The translations under genes were made by a program, and so were the position numbers. The notes below the pieces were generated by a model, which worked only from the letters and a program-made list of their open reading frames with translations, did no database searches and was not told where the DNA came from. Shown one piece after another: positions 22,958-29,174 of a stretch of DNA of 29,174 nt (its first letter is position 1; every line of letters begins with the position of its first letter). The stretch is taken from assembly GCA_900757415.1 (NCBI GenBank), contig CAAENU010000024.1, forward strand, positions 1-29,174, in the 5' to 3' direction. The stretch comes from an uncultured Oscillospiraceae bacterium (GTDB lineage: Bacteria > Bacillota > Clostridia > Oscillospirales > Oscillospiraceae).

Positions 22958-22996
22958 AAATGCGCCTGTCAAACGATAAGTTTGACAGGCGCATTT
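22958..22996 (-). terminator. Strong intrinsic terminator
   Basis: A perfect 17-bp stem (22958-22974 / 22980-22996, AAATGCGCCTGTCAAAC type) with a 5-nt loop. On the minus strand it is followed by a T-run (TTTTTTATG), making it the terminator of the M23/small-protein unit; on the plus strand it also catches the HAD gene. The spacer 22859-22957 holds two more short palindromes (GCGCC/GGCGC and CGCCGC/GCGGCG) and no gene. Confidence 0.85.
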
Positions 22997-23022
22997 GCTT
23001 GACAGGTGCGTTTTTGCGAGCG

Positions 23023-23208
23023 TTACCGCTTTTTCTTGTTCATCATGATCAGTACCACCACGATGGCAATGATGGCGACGGCGGCCAGCGCGATCATCAG
23101 GGGAATGTTGCTGGTATCACCGGTTAGAGCGGGGGTAATGGCCCACGCGGGAACGGCCAGCAGCGCACACAGGGCGGCGCACAGCAGTGCAGAGACAAAA
23201 TGCTTCAT
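23023..23208 (-). CDS. 61-aa protein: signal peptide plus anchor-like tail only
   Basis: The start at 23208 has AAGGAG 5-6 nt upstream. Residues 1-23 form a good signal peptide (MKHFVSALLC...PAWA, cleavage after AWA). The next eight residues are ITPALTGD, then a hydrophobic segment (about 35-55) and the basic end NKKKR. The T-G-D plus membrane segment plus KKKR tail is the arrangement of a sortase signal of the NPKTGD type seen in gut Clostridia, but there is no mature domain between signal peptide and tail. It lies 38 bp after the M23 peptidase gene on the same strand and is followed by a strong terminator, so it is probably co-transcribed with it. Alternatives: a small two-segment membrane protein or a decayed remnant. 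Confidence 0.7.
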   Translation of the reverse strand: MKHFVSALLCAALCALLAVPAWAITPALTGDTSNIPLMIALAAVAIIAIVVVLIMMNKKKR

Positions 23209-23246
23209 GAAAATCTCCTTTTTTTTAATGGTTTTATATTGCTTGC

Positions 23247-24974
23247 TTACAGATAGTTCAGCGGGTTGACGAACGTGCCGTTTTTCTTGATGCCGAAGTG
23301 GCAATGGTTGCCGCTGGATATACCGGTGGAACCCATACGGGCCACCTGCTGCCCCTTGTAGACATGCTCGCCCACGGATACGATCAGGGAGCTGTTGTGT
23401 CCGTAATAGGTCTGGTAGCCGTTGCCGTGATCGACAATGACCAGATAACCGTAACCGCTCTGCCAGCCGGAGTAGGTGACAGTGCCGCCGTCAGCGGCGT
23501 AGATAGCCGTACCGTAGCTGTTGGCAATGTCAAGTCCCTGATGGTAGGTGCTGGCGCCGCGGATACCCGTATTACGGTAGCCGAAATAAGAGGTGATGGA
23601 GCCGCTGCAGGGCCAGCGGAAGCTGCCGGTGGGGAACCATGTGGGGCGGGGAATGGTGCCGCGGGCCTGCGTCTCGGTCACGGGCTGACTGATGGTGACG
23701 GAGGCCACCACCTGCCGGTCGGTCTCTTCGCCGTTGATATAGGTAACGTTGGCGGTGACGTCCGCCTTGCCGTATTCGCCGGCGGAGAGCACCTTGTAGT
23801 CACCCTGATACATGGTATCGTCATCGACATAGTCGATCTGGTAGGGCACATCCTGTACATAACTTTGCCGCTCTACGTCCACCACCGTCAGATAGGGGAC
23901 AGCGTTGGAGATGGTCAGCACATCGCCCACCCGCAGCAGCTTGGGATCGTAGCCGGGGTTGGCATCCAGCAGGTCATCCACAGACATGCCGTACAGCTCG
24001 GCAATATAGTAATAGCTGTCGCCTGCTTCCACGGTGTAGGTGACCTCGCCCTCCTTGGTGGCGTTGAGGATCTCGGCGATGTTGCCGAGATTCATCACGA
24101 GAGAGGCGTCCACATACTCCTGACGGATCTCTACATTTTCCACAAAGTAGGAATCCACCGTGCTGGAGGTGACATAGCCCTTTTTCAGCTGATCCAGCAT
24201 TTCCTCCAGTGCGTTGGGGAAGGTGGTGGCGGCCACAGGCTCGCCATCAATATACAGCACGTAGGCGTATTCCACCATGCCCAGCTCATCGGAGAGCGAC
24301 TCGGTAAACTCCTCGCGGCTTTCCACCGACTGGCGGGAAACCACGCTGACCGAGGTATCCAGCTTGTCCTGATCCACGGTGTAGCTCTCATCGCCCAGCG
24401 TCTGGCGGGTGATGTTCTGCAGGTCGCTGACCACGGAATTGACCGTGCGCAGACCGGAAACGGTGCCCACCTCCTTGCCGTCATAAACGGCGGTGGTGCC
24501 AATGGTATAAAGAGACAGCAGGGCACACAGCGCCACCACCACCAGCGCGCCGCTGAGGAACGCCACGGGATGGTGCTTGATCTTATCCAGCTGCTTCTGG
24601 AACGCGTGGGCCGCGTCGATCTGCTTGCGGCGGCGCAGGGTAAAGCGCTCTTTCAGGTCGGAGGCGAGACGGGGAACGCTGCCGGCAGCATACAGGCACA
24701 GCTGGGCGAGGCCGGACTCGGACTCCGGGAATTTGCGGTGGCGGCTGGCATTGGCCTGATGATGCATGTCGCGGCGCAGCGAGGTCATGAAGGAGCGCAG
24801 CTGCTTGCGTATTTTGCCGAACCAGCCGACGATATCAACAGGGGTATGGCGATTTTCTTCCAGATAGAAGCGCCATTCTTTCAGATTGTCCATCCACATG
24901 CGCCAGAGGGCGGACGGGGATGGGATCCGTCGTCGATCCTTCTGAGGAGTGGGGGTCGTTTGCGATTGTTTCAT
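23247..24974 (-). CDS. Membrane-anchored M23 endopeptidase with LysM and G5 domains
   Basis: 575 aa. A basic cytoplasmic N-terminus of about 136 residues, one membrane segment (about 137-158), an extracellular helical region (160-310), LysM (VTYTVEAGDS...VLTIS, 311-355), a G5 domain (about 361-438), and a C-terminal M23 (lysostaphin/LytM-type) domain. Zinc ligands H478 and D482 (HQGLDIAN) and H557-x-H559 (GNHCHF) are present, so the enzyme should be active on peptidoglycan cross-bridges. No cleavable signal is seen; it is a type II membrane protein. Start: AGGTGAG about 6 nt before ATG and a promoter 40 bp upstream. The large cytoplasmic part is unusual for this family and suggests an intracellular partner. 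Confidence 0.92.
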   Translation of the reverse strand: MKQSQTTPTPQKDRRRIPSPSALWRMWMDNLKEWRFYLEENRHTPVDIVGWFGKIRKQLRSFMTSLRRDMHHQANASRHRKFPESESGLAQLCLYAAGSVPRLASDLKERFTLRRRKQIDAAHAFQKQLDKIKHHPVAFLSGALVVVALCALLSLYTIGTTAVYDGKEVGTVSGLRTVNSVVSDLQNITRQTLGDESYTVDQDKLDTSVSVVSRQSVESREEFTESLSDELGMVEYAYVLYIDGEPVAATTFPNALEEMLDQLKKGYVTSSTVDSYFVENVEIRQEYVDASLVMNLGNIAEILNATKEGEVTYTVEAGDSYYYIAELYGMSVDDLLDANPGYDPKLLRVGDVLTISNAVPYLTVVDVERQSYVQDVPYQIDYVDDDTMYQGDYKVLSAGEYGKADVTANVTYINGEETDRQVVASVTISQPVTETQARGTIPRPTWFPTGSFRWPCSGSITSYFGYRNTGIRGASTYHQGLDIANSYGTAIYAADGGTVTYSGWQSGYGYLVIVDHGNGYQTYYGHNSSLIVSVGEHVYKGQQVARMGSTGISSGNHCHFGIKKNGTFVNPLNYL

Positions 24975-25014
24975 GGGATACTCACCTAAAAGTTCAAGAA
25001 TTTATCCAAAAGCC

Positions 25015-25043
25015 ATCATACCCCCGTTCCAACGAAGCGTCAA
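25015..25043 (-). promoter_or_regulatory. Promoter of the M23 endopeptidase gene
   Basis: Minus strand TTGACG (25038-25043), 17-bp spacer, TATGAT (25015-25020). Just upstream, an 8-bp direct repeat (ACATTATG on the plus strand, about 25048-25068) could be a regulator site. Confidence 0.7.
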
Positions 25044-25101
25044 GTAAACATTATGTGAACACATTATGAACAAAACGGAGAGTGCGGGGGATGGGGGCGG
25101 G

Positions 25102-25953
25102 TCAATACTTTTGATCCAGCTGGCGGATCAGCTCGGCAATGGCACCGCAGCGTGCGTCCGGCAGAAGACGGATGCCGGGGAAGCTGCGCACCGACTCGAT
25201 GGCGTTGGCGGGGGCAAAGGGAATGGCGGAAACCGCCAGCATGCCCAGATCGTTGGCGTGGTCGCCCACGCAATAGATATTTTCCGGGGCGATATGCAGC
25301 ATCTGGGCCAGACGGCACACCATGCCGCCCTTGTCGGCGCCCTTGGCGGTCAGCTCAAGGAAGCAGACGCTGCTGGGGATCACCTCATACAGGGAGGCCC
25401 AGGACTGGGCGAGAATGTATCGATACAGCTCATCCAGATGCTGGGGCGCGATCTCAAACAGAACCTTGCTGATGGGGGAGGGCACCTGATCGAGAGAATC
25501 CACCATGGTGGTGGCCTCATGCGTGATATGCAGATGCGCCAGTGTCAGCTCGTTGGGATGCAGGGCGAAGATGGCGTTGTCGTTGTGGTAGAGCTCCGCG
25601 GCGGCCTGAGGCCACGCGTCCAGCACCTGCGAGATATGGGGCCGCACCGTGTCCGGCAGGAAAGCGGTGCAGAGGTACTGCTGCTTTTCAAAATCGTAGA
25701 TGGCCGCACCGTTGAAGAGAATGGTGGGCCCGTTCATGGGAAGACCCTCGCGCACGGTGTCGAAAGCGGGGAGGGCGCGGCCGGTGGCCACGGAGAATAC
25801 GCCGCCCTGCGCTATGAAGTACTCGATGGCTTCCCGGTTTTCCGGCAGAAGGTCGGGCATGGGTTCCAATCCCTTCAGGGCGTTTTCCGTGTAGACCAGT
25901 GTGTTGTCGTAATCGCTGGCGATCAGTACGCCGTTAAATTTTCCCATATGCAT
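25102..25953 (-). CDS. Cof-type HAD-IIB hydrolase
   Basis: 283 aa from ATG 25953 (an in-frame ATG two codons later is equally possible; AGAGG lies upstream). Motif I is D14-Y-D16-N-T-L; a central C2-type cap; motif IV is VGDHANDLGML near the C-terminus. This is the Cof/YidA family of sugar-phosphate and cofactor phosphatases. It begins 8 bp after the PSP1-domain gene and is probably the last gene of the holB operon. No terminator is evident before the M23 promoter. Confidence 0.88.
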   Translation of the reverse strand: MHMGKFNGVLIASDYDNTLVYTENALKGLEPMPDLLPENREAIEYFIAQGGVFSVATGRALPAFDTVREGLPMNGPTILFNGAAIYDFEKQQYLCTAFLPDTVRPHISQVLDAWPQAAAELYHNDNAIFALHPNELTLAHLHITHEATTMVDSLDQVPSPISKVLFEIAPQHLDELYRYILAQSWASLYEVIPSSVCFLELTAKGADKGGMVCRLAQMLHIAPENIYCVGDHANDLGMLAVSAIPFAPANAIESVRSFPGIRLLPDARCGAIAELIRQLDQKY

Positions 25954-25961
25954 GATGCCTC

Positions 25962-27341
25962 TTATGCTTCGGTAGTGGGGGTACCGCCGCCTGAACCGCC
26001 GCTGCGGCGGCGTCCGCCGCGATGACGGGGACGGCAGGGCGCGCCGTCAGGCCTGGGGGAGGACGGCGCCTGAGGAGCGGCGCTTTTGCGCGGCTGGGTA
26101 CCGGGAACGCCCTGCTGCGCCGCGGCCTGAGGGGCGGACGTATTGGGGCGGTTTTCGCCGCCGCGTCCGCCGCGTGACCTGCGGCGGCGGGACGGCTGCC
26201 CCTCCTCGCGGCGTTCACCCTCCGCCTTCGCGGGGGAGGGACGGGACGGCTTGTCGGCTTTTTCGACTTTGGCGGGTCGGTCAGGCCGTTCGGACTTTTC
26301 TTTCTTCTGCGCAGTTTGCGCGTTTTCGGCTTCGGGCGCGGCGCCTTCTTTTCTCCGGCGGCGTCCGCCGCGGCTGCGGCGGCGGGAGGGACGCTCCTCC
26401 TCCGGCTGGGGGGCGGTGGGTTCGCCATAGTCGGCAAAGAGATCGGGAATCAGCATTTCTTCGGCGGCTACAGGTTCCACATAGCGCTCGGGCCGCTCTT
26501 TGGGTACCACGATACCGTCGCGGCTGCCCTTGCCGTTGCGCAGGACGCAGACCTCACAGTTGTGATAGCAGCGGGGAGTGTCGGGCCGCTCATCCAGACG
26601 GACATTGACCGTTTCTTTCAGCACGTTGATATCGCTGACGTTGCCGGGGCCGTCCGGTGTGACCACGAAGGAATCGCTCTTGGGCATACGCTTGATGGCA
26701 TCCTCATAGGCGTCCTGCTCATACTTCAGGCAGCACATCAGCCGGCCGCAGGTGCCGGAGATCTTGGTGGGGTTCAGGCTCAGGTTCTGGGTCTTGGCCA
26801 TTTTGATGGACACGGGGACGAATTCATCCATGTAGGAAGCGCAGCAGAAGGGGCGGCCGCAGATGCCCAGACCGCCCAGCATCTTAGCCTCGTCCCGGAC
26901 GCCGATCTGGCGCAGCTCGATGCGGGAGCGGAACACGCCGGCCAGATCCTTGACCAGCTCGCGGAAATCCACGCGACCGTCAGCGGTGAAGAAAAAGAGG
27001 ATCTTGCTGCCGTCAAAGCTGCACTCGGCCCGGACCAGCTTCATCTCCAGCCCGTGCTGGAGAATTTTTTTCTGGCAGATGTCAAAAGCGTCCTTTTCCC
27101 GGCTGCGATTGTAGGCGGCGGTATGGCGGTCGTTATCGGTGGCGATGCGCAGCACGGCGCGCAGCGGCTTGACCACCGATTCATCGCTGACGGAATGGTT
27201 CCCCTCGGCACATTGGGCAAATTCGGGACCCTGGGCGGTTTCCACCACCACGTCGTCGCCGGTCTGGATCTCCAGCTGGCCGGGGTCAAAATAGTAGGTT
27301 TTGCTGCCGCTGCGGAAGCGGACAGAAATCACAGTCGTCAT
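25962..27341 (-). CDS. PSP1-domain (RicT/YaaT-like) protein with long Arg-rich tail
   Basis: 459 aa from ATG 27341 (AAGGAAGG about 10 nt upstream). The PSP1 core covers about 1-250 with the conserved cysteines C161/C166/C167 (CGRPFCC) and C198/C203/C204 (GTCGRLMCC). In Bacillus subtilis, YaaT (RicT) joins RicA and RicF in an Fe-S complex that controls RNase Y-dependent mRNA maturation, and yaaT also follows holB there, so orthology is likely. Two unusual points: an extra C258-x3-C262-x2-C265 cluster after the core, and a tail from about residue 310 to 459 very rich in Arg, Pro, Gly and Ala with RRRSRGGRRRR and RGGRGG runs. The tail could bind RNA. Confidence 0.9.
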   Translation of the reverse strand: MTTVISVRFRSGSKTYYFDPGQLEIQTGDDVVVETAQGPEFAQCAEGNHSVSDESVVKPLRAVLRIATDNDRHTAAYNRSREKDAFDICQKKILQHGLEMKLVRAECSFDGSKILFFFTADGRVDFRELVKDLAGVFRSRIELRQIGVRDEAKMLGGLGICGRPFCCASYMDEFVPVSIKMAKTQNLSLNPTKISGTCGRLMCCLKYEQDAYEDAIKRMPKSDSFVVTPDGPGNVSDINVLKETVNVRLDERPDTPRCYHNCEVCVLRNGKGSRDGIVVPKERPERYVEPVAAEEMLIPDLFADYGEPTAPQPEEERPSRRRSRGGRRRRKEGAAPEAENAQTAQKKEKSERPDRPAKVEKADKPSRPSPAKAEGERREEGQPSRRRRSRGGRGGENRPNTSAPQAAAQQGVPGTQPRKSAAPQAPSSPRPDGAPCRPRHRGGRRRSGGSGGGTPTTEA

Positions 27342-27369
27342 AGTGTATACCTTCCTTTCTGAAGGGGGA

Positions 27370-28221
27370 TCAATGGGCAAGCAGACCGGACAGCTCGGCG
27401 CCCAGCGCGCCCAGCACATGGCCTGCGCCCACGTTGTATTGACATTCGCCGCAGTAGCGGCGGAAAAGCGCCGTCAGCGCCGCCAGCTGCCGACGGTCCA
27501 GCGACTGGGCCAGCGACTGCGCCGCTGCGGCGCTGCCGGTCTTGCCGTATCGAGTCAGCAGCGCGTCGGACGATATCTGCCACGCACCCTCCAGCAGAGC
27601 GAGAAGCTGCTCGCGCTTGATACGGCGGTTTTCCAGCGCGGTGAGATGGGCGGTCAGCGCCAGCGGGTCTTTCCGGGCGATGAGGGCGCACAGCTCCGCG
27701 GCGGCAGCGTCTTCACCGACGGCATCCTGCACCGCATCCAGCCGCAGCGTGACGCAGCGGGAACGAATGGTGGGCAGCAGCGTGTGCAGCGCGTCGGCAC
27801 AGAACACAAACGCGGCGTAGGGTGGGCCTTCCTCCACGATCTTCAGCAACACATTCTGATCACGCTCGTTAAGCTGGGCACAATCGGGAAACAGGTAGAC
27901 CTTCCGCTCACCCTCGTTGGGGCGGATGTAGACATCCTGCCGCAGGGCGCGGACGGTTTCCACCGGCAGCTCCTTACGCTCCGGCTCCCAGACCTCTGTT
28001 ACGTCGGGGTGGATGCCCGCCATCACCTTGCGGCAGGCGTTGCATTGCAGGCAGGGGCGCTGCGCATCGCTGCGGCACAGGTGGGCCGCGGCGATATAGC
28101 GGGCAGCGGAACGCTTGTCCCCCTCGCCGGTGAGGATCAGCGCATGGCTCAGACGGCCCTGCCGCGCCGCGGCACGAACGGCCGCGGCCCATGTGGAGTT
28201 GTGGGTTTCAGCGCACTGCAT
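27370..28221 (-). CDS. holB: DNA polymerase III delta' subunit
   Basis: 283 aa from ATG 28221, preferred because GGAGG lies 6-7 nt upstream; earlier in-frame ATGs (28269, 28302) lie at or before the predicted transcript start. The AAA+ domain has a degenerate P-loop (TGEGDKRSAA), as expected for delta', and four zinc-type cysteines C49, C57, C60, C63 (CRSDAQRPCLQCNAC). The later LLKIVEEGPPYAAFVF and IRSRC motifs match clamp-loader sensor regions. It is a non-hydrolysing part of the clamp loader. The PSP1 gene follows 28 bp downstream. Confidence 0.93.
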   Translation of the reverse strand: MQCAETHNSTWAAAVRAAARQGRLSHALILTGEGDKRSAARYIAAAHLCRSDAQRPCLQCNACRKVMAGIHPDVTEVWEPERKELPVETVRALRQDVYIRPNEGERKVYLFPDCAQLNERDQNVLLKIVEEGPPYAAFVFCADALHTLLPTIRSRCVTLRLDAVQDAVGEDAAAAELCALIARKDPLALTAHLTALENRRIKREQLLALLEGAWQISSDALLTRYGKTGSAAAAQSLAQSLDRRQLAALTALFRRYCGECQYNVGAGHVLGALGAELSGLLAH

Positions 28222-28272
28222 GGCATCCTCCGGGGCCGGACGGCTGCGGCCGGCAAATTTAAAATTCATAAC

Positions 28273-28302
28273 AGTATACCATAAAAACGGCGCTTTTCGC
28301 AA
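28273..28302 (-). promoter_or_regulatory. Promoter of holB-PSP1-HAD
   Basis: Minus strand TTGCGA (28297-28302), 18-bp spacer, TATACT (28273-28278). The leader is about 45 nt to the ATG at 28221, supporting that start. Confidence 0.55.
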
Positions 28303-28413
28303 GGCCTGCAGGATGATTCGTGAAAAAAGTTTCTGAAATTTTTAAAAATTGGTGAGAAATGGGGCGCTTTACATATTTTTAAGAAAAAAGAGGAGGAGAA
28401 AGGGAAAATGGAC

Positions 28414-28442
28414 TTGCTTTTATGGGGAAAGCTGGGTATAAT
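28414..28442 (+). promoter_or_regulatory. Promoter of ppdK
   Basis: TTGCTT (28414-28419), 17-bp spacer, TATAAT (28437-28442). The leader of about 100 nt includes a GCGTTTT/AAAACGC hairpin (about 28456-28476). No riboswitch class is recognised. Confidence 0.7.
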
Positions 28443-28547
28443 ATAGCGGTTGATGGAGCGTTTTAAACAAAAAAACGCAAAACAAGTGAAAATTGCATAA
28501 AAATCCTGTAAAATTGCGATATTTTTTGTGATATGGAGGAAATGTAA

Positions 28548-29174
28548 ATGAGCAAGAAGTACTGTTACCTGTTCACCGAAGGCAACGCCAAGATGCGTGA
28601 GCTGCTGGGCGGTAAAGGCGCCAACCTGGCCGAGATGACCAACATCGGCCTGCCTGTTCCCCAGGGCTTTACCATCACCACCGAGGCCTGCACCCAGTAC
28701 TATGAGGACGGCCGTCAGGTCAATGACGAGATCATGGCCGAGATCATGGAATATATTGAGAAGATGGAGAAAATCACCGGCAAGAAGTTCGGCGACCATG
28801 AGAATCCCCTGCTGGTCTCCGTCCGCTCCGGCGCCCGCGCCTCCATGCCCGGCATGATGGACACCATCCTGAACCTGGGCCTGAATGAGGACGTGGTGGA
28901 CGTGATCGCCAAGAAGTCCAACAACCCCCGCTGGGCATGGGACTGCTATCGCCGCTTTATCCAGATGTATTCCGACGTCGTGATGGAAGTGGGCAAGAAG
29001 TACTTCGAGCAGCTCATTGACGCCATGAAGGAGAAGAAGGGCGTGACGCAGGACGTGGAGCTGGGCGCTGCCGACCTGAAGGAGCTGGCCATGCAGTTCA
29101 AGGCCGAGTATAAGGCCAAGATCGGTCAGGACTTCCCCACCGATCCCAAGGAGCAGCTGGTGGGCGCCATCAAG
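28548..29174 (+). CDS. ppdK: Pyruvate phosphate dikinase, N-terminal part (runs off window)
   Basis: 209 codons are visible; the gene continues beyond base 29174. GGAGG sits 8-9 nt before the ATG. The ATP-grasp N-domain is plain: YLFTEGNAKMRELLGGKGANLAEM (K23 ATP contact), PVPQGFTITTEAC, SVRSGARASMPGMMDT (R93 and neighbours), then the helical insert typical of PPDK. It interconverts pyruvate, ATP and phosphate with PEP, AMP and pyrophosphate in the cytoplasm, and in anaerobic Clostridia often serves pyrophosphate-linked glycolysis. It is divergent from holB. Confidence 0.96.
   Translation, partial: MSKKYCYLFTEGNAKMRELLGGKGANLAEMTNIGLPVPQGFTITTEACTQYYEDGRQVNDEIMAEIMEYIEKMEKITGKKFGDHENPLLVSVRSGARASMPGMMDTILNLGLNEDVVDVIAKKSNNPRWAWDCYRRFIQMYSDVVMEVGKKYFEQLIDAMKEKKGVTQDVELGAADLKELAMQFKAEYKAKIGQDFPTDPKEQLVGAIK

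Noticed and set aside
28266..28799. 177-codon minus-strand frame over the ppdK start
   Set aside because: Antisense to ppdK and to its promoter region; no domain.

Overview
The window looks like a chromosomal segment of a GC-rich, anaerobic Clostridia, most likely an Oscillospiraceae-type gut bacterium. The family level is inference. The basis is a trimeric NADH-linked [FeFe] hydrogenase, pyruvate phosphate dikinase, Gram-positive division genes (sepF, divIVA), a HolB/PSP1 pair as in Firmicutes, and degenerate TGD-type sortase signals. It is mainly housekeeping, with two disturbed accessory patches.

Region 1 (1-3260, plus) holds the 3' part of a membrane [4Fe-4S] protein overlapping by 4 bp a thioredoxin-like lipoprotein, probably an extracytoplasmic thiol redox pair. 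An orphan glycosyltransferase-like gene follows with its own promoter and a leader of about 245 nt.

Region 2 (3260-5990) is the most unusual. It has a strong promoter, a six-codon open frame, many complementary arms and an intrinsic terminator, together suggesting an unannotated structured RNA of about 340 nt. Next to it on the minus strand is decayed coding sequence: an NAD-dependent epimerase lacking its N-terminus, joined in frame to a pilin-like surface protein that is cut by an in-frame TAG.

Region 3 (5987-10185, minus) is the hydCBA operon, with a promoter and a near-match to a Rex operator just downstream of it. It is divergent from region 4.

Region 4 (10263-22858, plus) is miaB-mutS-(frameshifted small gene)-mutL-miaA-hfq, then a membrane-fusion-like protein, a YggS-type PLP protein, sepF, divIVA and, after a terminator, a HAD phosphatase. 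It joins tRNA A37 modification, mismatch repair, RNA chaperoning and cell division. The hfq locus carries two notable structures: a 9-bp hairpin that can mask its Shine-Dalgarno and AUG, and a 50-bp duplication of its 3' end flanking a palindrome-rich 179-bp insert.

Region 5 (23023-28221, minus) holds a 61-aa protein that is only a signal peptide plus an anchor-like segment, an M23 endopeptidase with LysM and G5 domains, and the operon holB - PSP1 (RicT-like) - Cof-type HAD hydrolase. Region 6 (28414-end, plus) is the promoter and first 209 codons of ppdK. I saw no tRNA, rRNA, CRISPR array, phage gene or intact transposase.
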